Assembly: GCF_024586455.1 (NCBI RefSeq)
Contig: NC_065919.1
Span: 17,912,017 to 17,976,016 of the forward strand
DNA: 64,000 nt
DNA from: Bactrocera neohumeralis
Taxonomy: Eukaryota; Arthropoda; Insecta; Diptera; Tephritidae
Direction: 5' to 3'
Under the pieces are notes generated by a model. That model ran no database searches. It was not told the DNA's origin and saw nothing but the letters and a program-made list of their open reading frames with translations. How positions within the stretch are numbered: the stretch's first letter is position 1; the number at the start of each line of letters is the position of its first letter. A program made the position numbers and the translations under genes. Of this stretch, positions 45,956 to 58,160 are shown one piece after another.

Positions 45956-46400
45956 TATATTTGTATTTATATTCTTTTATTGAGAATAGCTCTGTCCATC
46001 AATTTGCTTTCGTAAAATTTGATGTTTAAAATAACAAAAGAAATGTTCAATTTTTTTTACCCACCCTAATATATATCTATATATTTCTTTATTGAGAATA
46101 GCTCTGTCCAGCAATTTGCTTTCATAAAATTTGTTGTTTAAAATGACAAAAAAAATTGCAATTTTAAATTTTTTTCAATTTTATTTTTTTTTTTTCAATT
46201 TTAAACTTTTTTTACCTACCCTAATATATACGTATATATTGTATTAATTGAGAAAAGCTCTGTCCAGCAATTTGCTTTCGTAAAATTTGATGTTTAAAAT
46301 GAAAAAAAATATTCGATTTTTTTTACCCACCCTAATATATACATATGAATATTTTTTTATTCAGAAAAGCTTTGTCCATCAATTTTTTTTGAAAAATTTT
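45956..46400 (+). repeat. Tandem repeats of the MITE right end
   Basis: TTTTTTTACCCACCCTAATA and the block GAGAATAGCTCTGTCCATCA recur with ends at about 46069, 46224 and 46335, spaced 111-155 bp, plus a partial last copy. The MITE terminus seems to have been amplified in tandem. Confidence 0.75.
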
Positions 46401-46559
46401 ATGAATCGTTATGGCACGTTTCTACTTTCACTTTAAACTTTAAAGCTTTTGAAATCACACTACAGAGTAAATAAAAAACTATGAAAGCTCATAAAAAGCT
46501 TTAAACAAATCAGCTAAATCTCAAAAACTTTCCACAAACAAAAAGTGATAGAATATTTT

Positions 46560-47170
46560 TTAAAGAAAATTAGCGTATGCAAAAACTTTCATTAAGCTTT
46601 GCAGCCGATTACTAAAAAATCTAAGAAAAATTATGTACATTATGATAACATACAATTTAAAACACAAAAATCTCACTATCTCAGGTATAAGTCTGTGGGT
46701 CCACCGTCCTTTTATTAAGGTTTGCCACCGTTGCTCCCATATAATTATGCTCTTCTTACTCTCCTCTCTTTTTTTTTGATTTCTGTAATCGGCGCGAGCT
46801 ATCAGCGTTCTCGTGAATATTCTTAGCACCCCATCATAGACGAGTTTCTATAAAAGAGGGCCTAATACTGAACCTTGTGGTACTCCACTTGAAATAGAGT
46901 AGCTTTTGGTGCCTTCGTTGATGTTGTAGATCAGCCTTCTATTTTCAAAATAGCCCATAACGATATTTATGAGGTATTGAGTGGCACTTATTTCATATCA
47001 AGGGTAATCAGCGCACAATATTTTTGGTACCGCCTTTCCATCTTTTGCACTTACTGCACATTTTGCAGTGTCGACAACTTCTTTCTGTGTATCGATAGTG
47101 GACCTCTGTTTTCTTAAGCCGTATTGCCTTTCTAATAGTCCGCCGGCTTTCTGGATCTTTCGTCAGTTTT
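46560..47170 (-). mobile_element. R1-like LINE reverse transcriptase, internally deleted
   Basis: The minus strand reads QYGLRKQRSTIDTQKEVVDT (about 47140-47070), then YLINIVMGYFENRRLIYN. After these come SGVPQGSVLGP (about 46880) and, after a deletion, GRWTHRLIPEI near 46700. These are ordered reverse transcriptase blocks of the R1 type. The catalytic Asp pair region is missing. Confidence 0.75.
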
Positions 47171-47239
47171 TGAGATATGGATCTGAAATTTTGCACAAAT
47201 CCTTCTCTCTCCGAGGTACTGCTCAATTGTCGGACCCGC

Positions 47240-47510
47240 CGACATCGGTTCACTATAGCATATAGCTGCCATACAAACTGAACAATCAAATACAGGTCCT
47301 TGGATGGAAAACTTTTTATTTGAGGAAATATCTTCATAAAACTATACATGGATTATTGTACTATGCAACGGTTTTATACCGACGAAATGGTTCAGATCAT
47401 ATCACCGCAACAAATAATTGCTGTACAAACTGAACGATCAACCTTTCATTCACTTTCATGCTGTAAGAAATGCACCAGTGAAGAGTACTCCAGCTTCGGT
47501 GCAATTTTTT
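47240..47510 (-). repeat. 154-bp family modules, reverse orientation
   Basis: CACTATAGCATATAGCTGCC, then ATACAAACTGAACAATCAAA and AACTTTTTATTTGAGGAAAT, match the reverse complement of the 7850 array. The right edge GAAGAGTACTCCAGCTTCGG resembles the end seen in other copies. Confidence 0.65.
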
Positions 47511-48804
47511 TCTTGATTTTATGTGCTTTTCAAATATTTCTGAAGACTTTAATTATTTTTAAAATTTTATTTTTAATTTACCAAAGCGAAGGTTGAAACG
47601 TAAATTATTGCAAACTTTAAAACCGCCACATTTCGTCAGAAACTGGGCTAAAGAATTCAATGAGTGAATTTTCCGAAAAAAAGTTTTAAATACGAACATA
47701 TGTATTCGCTGCTATGTGCCAAACAACAACAACAATTTAGGCCATCAAGTTAGTTAAATATCGCACACCAACGCCAATGGGCTGCACTAAAGGCGTGCGT
47801 TCGTCCCTAATTGCGCTGGCGTTGCTATTTCATTCGCTAGTTTATTATTATTATTTTTTTTGCTTTTGTTTTTGCTGCAAATCTTCGCTTTACGAGTAAG
47901 CGCGCGCGTCCATTGTAATTTGTGCGAAAGCGCACTTATCAGAGTAATTTATTTAAATCAACAAAGGCGAATTTTATTACACAATTACACAATTACAAAG
48001 CGTTTGTAGCACTCACGCTCAAATACACAGACATGCACACACATACATATGTACATATGCAGCGCTCGCTCAATGACACAGACAAAATGAGCTGCATCGA
48101 TCGAAAATGTTTGTTGGCCAACATTTATGCCAAGCAGTTGTAGCAGCGAAAGTGCACGGGCACACATTGCCAATGCAGCAACAACAAAAACACACATATA
48201 TGCAGCCATTAATATGCGGCACTTGAGTGTGTGTGGTCTGTGCTGTTTGCTGCTGTTGTTGCATTGGAAATGTATGTTGCCAACATGCAATATTTTATTG
48301 TTACTTTTTTGTTGCTGTGCCGCCGAGAGCTGTCAGCAGGGCATTTAAATTATTGTACTTGCACCATGAATTTATTTCGCTAAAATATTGCGCTGAAATT
48401 GGAGCGAAGCGTAGTGAACTGCTGCCAGAGAACATGAAAACATTTAGCCAATGCCATAATGGGGTAAAAACAACAGAATTTTTCATTACAAAAACCATGT
48501 AACTGACAGACACACATAACGAGGGGATCTCGGCAAAGAGACATAGAGAGTGCAAGAGGAAGAAGGCGGGTTGGTTAGTGTCGGTTGCACATAATTTATT
48601 TGCATTTCCGTTGCGCGTACAATACTGACATACTGACATGTTGCATTTAAATGCATCACTTCCGCCAACAGAGACACATACATATATACATGTATGCTAT
48701 TGAGTATATAGCTAGTACATACATACATATATGCATTATGGGTAAACATATACTCATATTATGTACGTAAAAATATGTAAATACACAATGTTTTGGCACG
48801 CTTT
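47511..48804. other. Complex non-coding DNA
   Basis: 47700-48520 is richer in GC and in words such as TGCTGTTG and GCAACAAC than its surroundings. The short ORFs on both strands overlap each other and none has a domain. Possibly a regulatory block. Confidence 0.3.
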
Positions 48805-49328
48805 AAGGGGTTACATGGGTTTCCTAGAGTAAAAAACAGCCTTTTTTCAACAACTTTTTTCTCGTATGCACTATTAACAAAGAAAATCTGAAATTTTTGG
48901 AAAAAATATTTTAAACTCGGCCATTACGACACCATTTCCGGTGAACCCTCGGAAAAAAATTGCACCCGCGTTAGCAGAATAACTTCTTACAAGATCTTCT
49001 AAAGTGAAAAAATACGTATTTTGGTTGGAACCTCAACTGAGAACTTTGACAAAGAACAAAAAAATTAAAATTTTAATGAAAATTTCGCGATTTTTTTTTT
49101 TTTCAAATAGTTGTAACTTTCGCCCAAGTCTTTAAAAATTGTATTTCAAAGACGTGTGTAAAATTTCATGAAAATCGGTCGAACGCACAAGTTCTCAAGG
49201 CTGTTTCTCCGAAAGTATTACACGGATCAACTTAAAAATTTAAGACAATATTCTAGAGGTGTTGCAGAATTTAATAAGACAAAAGAACAAAAATCGATTT
49301 TTGAAGTTTTCAAACCCACCTAACCCCT
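48805..49328. mobile_element. MITE with AAGGGGTTACATGGGTTT ends (copy 2)
   Basis: The left end AAGGGGTTACATGGGTTT and the right end AAACCCACCTAACCCCTT are inverted with two mismatches. It is 524 bp with no ORF. The interior matches 17.8-18.3 kb in the same orientation. Confidence 0.75.
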
Positions 49329-49620
49329 TCAAGTGTTATATCCTCTTGCAACATTAAAAAAAAATATTACATAATTTATATATTACATAATTTTTTTTAA
49401 AAAGAAATATTATTCAATAAAAAAATATAAAAACAAATAAGGAAGGGCTAAGTTCGGGTGTCACCGAACATTTTATACTCCGCACACGAGATTTCATTAT
49501 CAGTCATTTAATATTTTTCAAGTGTTATATCCTCTTGCAACTAAAAAAATATTATATAATTTTTTTTGAAAGAAATATTATTCAATAAAAATATAAAAAT
49601 AATGTAAATTTACAGAATTA
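49329..49620 (+). repeat. 190-bp direct duplication containing a TTCGGGTG-type hairpin
   Basis: CAAGTGTTATATCCTCTTGC and the following AT-rich 80-100 bp occur at 49329 and again at 49519. Between them lies AAGTTCGGGTGTCACCGAAC, an inverted repeat core found in insect dispersed repeats. Confidence 0.65.
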
Positions 49621-50904
49621 AATGTACTTTAAAAATAGGTAATCCCTTGTACCTGTGCCCAAACTCCTAGCGAACCGACGAGAAAAGGTGTTTCTGCTTA
49701 AAACTAAAAATCAAAAATCAAAAGCATTTATTATTACAATACCTGTATATGGGCATAATTCAAGGACTAGTCAAAATTTTGACTTTGACTTTCCAAAATA
49801 ATGTTTTTTTTTTTTTTGTGAAAAAAATTTATAATTCAGCGTGGCCTTCTGCGATCACACATACATCTAAGAAGTGTGTAAAATTTCAAATCGATCGGAG
49901 AAATTTTCCAATGGATATTGACAATGGCCTTAGGCTCATGATATACAGCCATCTTATGATACGTGGCCTGACCTAATAGCCCCCGGATATTCCGGCTGTG
50001 CGTCTGCATATCATGAGCGCATTGGTGGCTTTGGACAGTGTCAAATCCACATGCCTAGCTCATCTAGATGCGTGACTACTATATTTATAAAATAACTGCA
50101 CTTTTGAGGTTATGGCTTAACATCATCGAACGTTGAACCGATGACATACAATTTGAATTCAAACAAACTAGTTTGAAACTTAAGATATATCAACTTCTTT
50201 CCTTCGGAATATCAAGGACTCAAATTCGATAACTGCAAGTAGTAATCTACAAGTAGTTCGAAAAACATACTTCTCAAATTCTGCCATTTTACGATTAATT
50301 TGGTCAGCGAACTCTTAGTGCTGTCACCCATTATCAATATCGGCATTAGCATCAATGCCCTCGATTCGTCATTTCACTGATCGTTTCAGCTCTCTTGTAA
50401 AAAATTACATATAACAACAACAAAGTTAGCGAGTTGAATTCGTACTAGGGATTGTGCGGATACTTCAATGCGAATTAACTTCAATGAATTATAGAAATAA
50501 AGTGTTACAGCAACGTTTTTTAACGCAAAAGGAACGAGTTTCTCCACTAAGAAAGAATCATAACACTATAGCCCATGCGTCAGAAATCATGTTGGCGCAA
50601 GGTTGCACTATAAGTGCTGACCGTTCGTTTGAGTCTCTAATATAGTTTGACCGATTCGCTACTCTCCAACGCTTGGTGGATCAAACAGCTAAAATCTCAA
50701 CTGAAAAAGTTTCTTAGTAAGCAACAGTAAACGATGTGTGATGTAGACTCTCACAGCCTAACAAACGACATTTCTAAACTAAAGCAGGAACATAGTTCTT
50801 ATTTTTATGACGAAGTGCAGCTATGGTAACGCCGATCATGCTAATAATCTTAAACAAAGAGATATATTAATTACAATATAAAATAAGCCAAACTCTCATT
50901 TTAG
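49621..50904. other. Unassigned DNA
   Basis: Unique sequence of average complexity, with no recognised domain or repeat. Confidence 0.35.
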
Positions 50905-51280
50905 TTATATCTCATTTTAATCTAAAATAAGTCGAGGAAAAGTTAATTCCATAAAGCATGCGAAAAGCTTTTGAAGCTTTTCCAAATTTTCAACAGAACT
51001 TTCATACTTCATTTTAATCTAAAACAAATCGAGAAAAAGTTAATTTCATAAAGCTCTCAAAAAGCTTTTCTCAACTTTCGACCGAACTTTCCTACTTCAT
51101 TTTAATCTAAAACAATTCGAGAAAAAAGTTAATTCCAAAAAGCTTCCATAAAGCTTTTGAAGCTTTTCTAAACTTTTGACCGAACTTTCATACTTCCTTT
51201 TAATCTAAAACAAATCGAAAAAAAGTTAATACCATAAAGCTTTTCTAAACTTTCAACCGAGCTTTCATATTAATATATTC
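50905..51280 (+). repeat. 97-bp tandem array (four copies)
   Basis: The ATTTTAATCTAAAA block is at about 50914, 51011, 51099 and 51197. Each unit also carries AAAAAGTTAATTCCATAAAG and GCTTTTGAAGCTTTTC, an AAGCTT-rich inverted motif. Confidence 0.8.
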
Positions 51281-52324
51281 AAAATAGCGATTTTACACCA
51301 AATTAAACAAAAACTTTGGAATTTATTATAAATTAATTTAAAATATTTACAGCAATGTCAAATCATACATTCATGAGAATGAATTAAAGAGCTTTCATTT
51401 TAGAGCAGAAAATTATATTAAATATATTCGTAATATATTAAATAGATATCTATACATATACATATATAGAACTTACAGTTTCACGAAAAAGCATTTCCGC
51501 AAACGAACTTTTTTTAAATATAAATTTTTTCTCATTTTTGTAAAAGCTGCAAATCTTAGCTCACATGCTTAGTACATTGTACAAAATGCTTAGCTCACAC
51601 ATACTATTACTATTCAGACATAAAGATGAGTACGTTCGTGCTGGCATAATTAGAATAAAGAATAAAAGCTTTTAAAAGCCATCCTTTTACGAACACTCAA
51701 CCCTTTGAAGGATTAAAAGGCAGATGCTCACTGTGAGTTACTCAAGTATTATTAACAGAAAGTATGTGAATTCCAGGAAGTTTATTATACAGTGTATGTG
51801 AGGACTTATACGTATTAATTTATGAAAGTACCCACTTTTGTTTTCCAACTTCAACTTTGTGCAGCACATACCCAAAGTGTGACTTTGTATTTATTTTCAC
51901 CTCAACCAAGCGCTTTCCTAGAATAGCAAAAATATTTAAATAAATAAATCTATGTCTAGTATTCTACATACAAACAGAAATAGTGGCATCACAAAAAGGG
52001 CATTAAGTCAAAAAGTTTTGCTCCCACAACGGTACTCTAGTTATTATTGCCAACATTCATACTCATAGAAATACAAAACACAAAAAATTAGTTAAAAAAT
52101 AGTAAACAGCTGTCACTTCCTACTTTTGTTAATTTTTGCACTCTGGCAACTTGTTTTTTAAGCTTATTTCAAAAGTCACTAACAAACGAGTTGTCTATCG
52201 CACAAGGCAATTATACTAAAGCACTGTTAGTAACTCAGATAGAAAAGCAGATGCTAAAATTTAATACATACAGTGTTACGCATTATATAATATTTGCGTT
52301 TTAAAACAAAATGTGTAGACCAGG
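51281..52324. other. Unassigned DNA
   Basis: AT-rich sequence in which no coding or repeat structure was recognised. Confidence 0.4.
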
Positions 52325-52540
52325 ATAGATATTTTTTTTAAAACAAAAAAAATCATATTAGGATTAAAGCCATCAGAAATGAAGGATAAAATAACCAATT
52401 AAGAAAAAATTAATTTACGCGTAAAAAACAAGGGGAGGAGTGCGACTGAATTTTTTAGGGTTAAGAATGGCTTACCTAAATTTCCAGCAAGCTACGACTC
52501 CTAGAGAAAAAAGTTATACGGCAATTTTGTAGGTAATGAA
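52325..52540. repeat. Dispersed repeat shared with 29815-30180
   Basis: GATAAAATAACCAATTAAGA, AATGGCTTACCTAAATTTCC and AAGTTATACGGCAATTTTGT match the order of blocks at 29.8-30.1 kb. The type is unknown. Confidence 0.55.
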
Positions 52541-52559
52541 AAAATCTGTAAGTCAGATT

Positions 52560-52900
52560 AAATTAGGAGGCTCTGCGGCCTCACTATTGATCCCTACTCT
52601 AGTGTATCACACTGTAGGGACCCCAAATACTTATAGCAGAGTCTTGCCAATGCGGCACAAGTGCCTAAGAGATGCTCCATTATTTCCCTGTTGCCTTGCT
52701 CTAGACATTTCCTGCAGTCTTCTCGATATTTCAGCCAAATCCTGTGAGCGTGTGTCCCCACCATACAGCGACCAGTTAGTATTCCCATCATGTTCCTACA
52801 ATCTCTTCTACCGAGTGCCAATAGGAATTTTGTGTACTTTCGATCTACCATTTTGCACATGATTTTTGCAGTTTTGCACCCAAGTAGTTCGTTTCATCGG
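52560..52900 (-). mobile_element. LINE C-terminal fragment
   Basis: The minus strand reads CRNMMGILTGRCMVGTHAHR then EDCRKCLEQGNREIMEHLLG, the region after RNase H in LOA/jockey-type LINEs, with a Cys/His pattern. It is closely related to 56020-56390. Confidence 0.7.
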
Positions 52901-52992
52901 GTTTTGTATATATACATTTTCCACATAATCTCAAAATTATGCGAACAATTAAAAAAAAAACTTCGTCTGTAAACTTATGAAAAGTGATGTTA

Positions 52993-53018
52993 CGTTGTAT
53001 TGCATTTTAGGTGACGAT
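52993..53018. mobile_element. Solitary end of the ATCGTCACC MITE family
   Basis: CGTTGTATTGCATTTTAGGT followed by GACGAT matches the right end of the MITE at 1391-1692 with one difference. No left partner was found upstream, so this is a broken copy. Confidence 0.6.
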
Positions 53019-54149
53019 TTGCTTTTTTCCGCCATTTTGGTCTATTTTCGTAAGCATTCTTTTGCGAATCTAACTTATTAATCCCTTTTTTGAATGCACT
53101 TTCAAAGAGTTAATACTAAGAACTTAAAATCATCTTCACTTATCTTATCACACAGCTGCGAGAATCCACTCATAAAATACATTACGCGCAACATTAAATG
53201 AATATGACTGACAACCGAATGGTAGTCACTATGCAAAATAAGGCAACAATTTGTTTTCTTTAGATGATAAGCACACACATAACCCATCCAGGTAGTATCC
53301 ATCACTCAATTTTGTACCGCCATCTACTACTGTCACTCTACCCTCGCCTCGTCTGCGCTGCAAAAGTATTTATCTCACCTGTCGACGCTGTACGGTATGC
53401 ACCCCTTGGCGTTGAGCAACTCAAATTAATTTCACTTTTTTCTAACCGTAAATAAGCGAATGCAAAATGCACTTCAGTGCAACAATTTTCATCTATTCGG
53501 TAGCAATAGCCAAATCTCTACGTAGATTACTTCAACTAGCCTGCACCCGTAAGCTGCATAGTGCTTTTAGATTGCTCTTTCATTTCCATTGCTTTTATTT
53601 TTCATTTTCTTTTTCGGTTTTAGTGTTTCTTTTGGCTTTGCAATTTGCATAGATAATAGTTTAATGTATACATTTTAACATTTTTGCTTGTTTTTGTTGT
53701 ATACAAATACATTTTAGCGTAGTTTTGTAAACACTTGTCTATGCAAATGCCCTCAAATGCAGCTGTATACATATGAACTCACCTTTCGAGCTGTCTAAAA
53801 ACTATTTAACTGCAAATGGCAAATAAAAGTTTAACTTTCTGTTATACAAAACAAATGTAAACCACATGCATATGTATATAAAATGCTATTGATAATACAG
53901 TCGCCTATAAAAGTCTGTAGGAAATATGAAAAAAAAATTTAAAATTTAAAATTAATTTTAACGAAATTGAAAATAACGCTGTTTCGTATTATTTTTTATT
54001 ATTTATATGCTTTTTACTAGGATTGCTGTTAGACTTCCTTAATACATTATATCAGAATATTTGGCAGTAAATCTGCTTCTCACTTTTACACAGAATGGCG
54101 AAAATATGAATATGTAGAACTTAGATCCTAAAACGAGTTTTCAGGTTTA
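53019..54149. other. Unassigned DNA
   Basis: Average-complexity sequence. Short ORFs on both strands show no domain. Confidence 0.35.
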
Positions 54150-54850
54150 GAAAATTTTAAATTCAATGGGGAAGTGTTTATAATCATTCAAAAGAACATA
54201 TTTTGGCAATTATTTTTTTAAGATTATCCCTTTCGAATGTTGGCCACAGCTACCACTCAAATGGCCCTTCCATTTAGTCCAACTTTCGATGACCCGTTCG
54301 AGCATTTCGACTGGTAACTGGCGAATGACACGCCTCATATTTTGCTTCAAGACCTGAATCGAAGCGGGATTATCCGCATAGACTTAAGAATTTACATACG
54401 TCCACAGAAAAAAGTCTAACGGTATGATATCACTCGATATGGGTGGCCAATCGACCGGCCCAAAACGTGAAATTATCTGCTTACCAAAGTGTTCTCTCAA
54501 AAAATCCATTGTTGAAACCAAATGTCGCCGAGATCACGAGCTCGAGTCGGTTATCATGGCGCGATAACGGTCGCCATTGACGGTTACGTTCTCACCGGCA
54601 TTATTTGTGAAGAATTATAGACCGATGACTCCATCGGCCCACAAACTACACCAAACCGTTGTTTTTTGTGGATAAAATGGCAGGTCTTAAATCCCTTCAG
54701 GTTGCTCTTCGTCCCAAATTTTGCATGTTTATATACCCACTGAGCCAGAAATGAACCTCAGCTGAACAAAATTTAGCTCGAAAACGTCGGATCTTCTTGG
54801 AACATTTCAAGAGCCCATAGAGTGAAGCGATGTCGCAACAGAGACCTTTT
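54150..54850 (-). mobile_element. Mariner-like transposase fragment (family of 60582-61830)
   Basis: The minus strand contains VYADNPASIQVLKQNMRRVI then RQLPVEMLERVIESWTKW, the C-terminal block of an insect Tc1/mariner-like family. Upstream are pieces like GENVTVNGDRYR. The sequence parallels 60650-61320, but with truncated ends and several indels. Confidence 0.75.
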
Positions 54851-56009
54851 TTCCCCACACAATATAGTAGTAAAAAATATTGATGCCAAAAATATACCAG
54901 ATTCAGTATTCAGATTTGGATTCAGTATCCAAAAGGATGTATATTTTCTAAGATTTTCTTAAAATCCATTCTCAGGAACATTCGTTTTTCCTTTGGATTC
55001 TGCTTAAGTCCGTCTTGCTTTTCTGATATGATCGCTTTAAGCCCGGAAATGCAAATTCTAAACTGTTATTTTTCCTTACCAATTTAATGTTGCGCTGTTG
55101 AGTACATACATACCAACGGACAGAACACATACATATAGTACACACAATATATAACGTTTTGTTTTTTTTTTTTTTGAGTGTAGAAAGATTTTGGTATCGC
55201 TCTATTTATTTATGTATTTATCTAAAAATGATGTGAATAAAGAATTTTAAGCATTTAATACAAACGCCATTAGAGAGTATGCTTTCATACACATACTTGC
55301 AAAAGCTCTAAAGCTTTTTTCTTTTCAAATTGAAAAATAATAGCTTTCGTCATTAAAAAGTATCTTAGTTTCTACATATTTCATAGAGAATCTTTCATTA
55401 GTCGTTTGCTTTTATTTTCTCACTTCTACTTCTTAGCTAGCACCGAATCATAGCCTTTAATTATATACATAAAAAAACAAATTGTTTTCAATAATACCCA
55501 AGGCAAAGTAAAAAAATGAAGATACGAAAACAATACGAACGAAGAACTAAATTCTTCAAACTGAATTCCTTATTCCTTAAACTTATAATTCTTTAAATGG
55601 CTGGCTCTATAAGGATCAGAAACAACTTTTCCAAATGCTGCTTAAATGGAAGTAACCGTTTTCCCATGTAACGTGAACTGTCAAATGAATTTTTTTTAAT
55701 CACATAACGCTGAAAGCTCTTGTATTATCCCAGCGATAGCTGAGAACACTAAGGACAGACCTGTTTAACCGCTCTACAAGTAGTTACATGTGGTCAACAT
55801 AGTCTCCATTTTTTCGACGAACGCGCAGCCAATCCTCAGCACCTCGCAAATTCAGTTGAAATAAAACGATGCTGAAATGAATAAAAAATCAAAATAAAAA
55901 TGTATCAAAGTAAAAATTGCTAAACGAAGTCTACATTTTCATTAGGTTTGATTAGGTTAATCTTGTAGACCAAGAAGCCACGCATAGATCAGTTTGGTGC
56001 TTTGCGATA
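54851..56009. other. Unassigned DNA
   Basis: AT-rich. The stretch 55660-55860 is more complex but not recognised. Confidence 0.35.
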
Positions 56010-57300
56010 TCAGATAGAGTGCACTTGCTCAGTCATCGTTTAGGATGCCTTCACGCGAATTTTAACAGACTCTGCGGTCTCATTATTGATACCTCCTCTA
56101 GTGCATCATACTGTGGGACCCCAGATACTTACAGCGTGGTCTTGTCAATGTGCGACAAGTGCACAAGAGATGCTCCATTGTTTCCCTGGTACCCTACGCT
56201 AGACATTTCCTGCAGTCTTCTCGATCTTTCAGCCCCATCCTGCGGGCGTGTGTCACCACCAAACAGTGACCAGTTAGTATTCCCATCATATTCCTACAGT
56301 CTCTTCTATCGAGTGCCAATAGGAATTTTGTGTACTTCCGAAATACTATTTTTCACATGACTTTTGCAATTTTGCATCCAGGTAACTCGTTCCATCGGTT
56401 TTTGGTTTTCTTTGCAATGCATGGGTTTCCCAATAATGATCACGTTTTTGGATGTTAGTCGCACACAATTCTAGGCAATCTCGTCCACTATTTCATTGGC
56501 TTCGATGCCTTTGTGACCTGCCACCCAGTAGATGTGAAGTTGATTACTTCTGGCAACACTTCTCACTGCTGCCCTGTTTCCCAAGACGTTTCTGGCTGAT
56601 ATGCGATACGAGGTTACTGCCTTGATTGCTGCTTGGCTGCCTACGTAAATGTTGACTCTGGATTTGCCTGCAGGTGCATTAGAGCCCAGCTCCGCGGTTT
56701 CGCAAGAGCAAAGACCTCAACTTGAAATATATAGCAGTGATCCGGCAACTTGAAAGGTTGCATTATGCCTAACTCGGGACAGTATATCCCCGCACCAACA
56801 CCATTTTCGAGCCATCCATATACATGTTTAGAGTGTTGCGCATAGTAACATACCTTTACGTCAGGCAACTTTCTCTATGTTGACTTTGAACCTTCTTTCC
56901 CAGTTGAAAAGTGGGGTCAACAGCCATTACCCACCGAACTATGTCCGAAGGCTCCATTCTCCTGAAGCCAGTAGTTATCCTGCCGATTTTGCTGCTCAGT
57001 TTTTAGCAATAGGTGGCAGGTTTCCATTGGCTTCCGATAGGTGGATTTCCGTACGCCTGTTAACCATACTACTGCACCGTAGAGCAGAATTGGTCTAACA
57101 ATGGCTATGTAGCACCAGTGCATGAGACAAGGAGAGAGCCCCCAGGTTGTGCCGAGCATCTCTGCCATATAAAACATTGCTGGTTTTCCTCACTCTTATT
57201 TCGACGTCGTGTTTCCACAGTAGTTTACTGTCCGAGATTACCCCAAGGTTCTTGGTGCGGTCCTTGAAAGAGAGTTGTGTCCCATTTATAGAAGAGAAGG
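56010..57300 (-). mobile_element. LOA/R1-like LINE: end of RT, RNase H and C-terminal region
   Basis: On the minus strand, in order: KDRTKNLGVISDSKLLWKHD (about 57280-57210), then LVRPILLYG-type VRPILLYGAVVWLTG (about 57090). The RNase H part follows with ENGVGAGIYCPELGIMQ and IYWVAGHKGIEANEIVDEIA (about 56810-56470). It ends with the CRNMMGIL region near 56290. Frameshifts separate the parts. Inactive, but the order is intact. Confidence 0.75.
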
Positions 57301-58160
57301 GAAATTAAAAGCCTTAATTTTTTCGGAAGAGCTTGATAAAATTACCTTTAATAATAATAGTATAAGCCACCTGCAGATCACTAAAAGCTGCCCTTAAAGA
57401 TACCATCGTCGCTTTCGCATTACTTCAGTGTGTCGTTCCTATTTCTCGTCTTATGAGTTACATATTATTGCCTACGTTCAGGTACCGTTTTTTTAACCGT
57501 AGTACGTTTTCTGTGTAATTTTCCACGTTATTGCAGTTTTCATCGTTTTGAAGGATGACAGTTATGAAGTTTGCCACATTCAGAGAACAGTCCAAAGTAC
57601 ACAGCCCTTTCCTCGATCGCAATTTTGTATGTACAAGACGGTTCTTTGACTTTCTATATAGATACTTCTTAATAAAATCCACATCGCATTGTTTCCTATT
57701 AAACCACCCTTGATGTTCGCCTAGTCGTACATCTAGTATGTTGTCCCTGCTCCCAACGAGTTTACCGTTGTTCCAAGATATCGTTCTTTATTTCGCCTTT
57801 TATGGTGGTGACATTTGTCTTTATTTTTTCAACGTTCATATTTTCTATCGTTCAAATGCCAGCAAGTCAACGTCTCCGCATCCGCTTATTACACATATTA
57901 CACAGGCTTTTTATTGGTTATTGTTTCTCAATGAGTCTGGCGATACTCTGCTCCGTAGAGCAAGATATTCAGTGTGTTCGACACCAAAAGCTTCCGTTTC
58001 CTCCATGTTGGCCATCAAAATGCTAAGTTGTAAAGTTAGTTTGAACGCCTTTTCCGTTGGGAGTTGGACATGTGGCCCGTAGTTAAAACAGGAGCCTAAT
58101 CTGTTAACAACCTTTTGTGTTCTTAGAACCTCTGTTTTTGTCCTCATCTCTACATATTAT
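57301..58160 (-). pseudogene. Unidentified coding-like relic
   Basis: Two minus-strand open stretches, 57911..58147 (TEVLRTQKVVNRLGSCFNYG and on) and 57458..57682 (DFIKKYLYRKSKNRLVHTKL and on), lie in consistent order with interrupted coding-like sequence between them (NVEKIKTNVTTIKGEIKND). The complexity is higher than the flanks. It is probably a further transposon relic, but no family is recognised. Confidence 0.35.
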
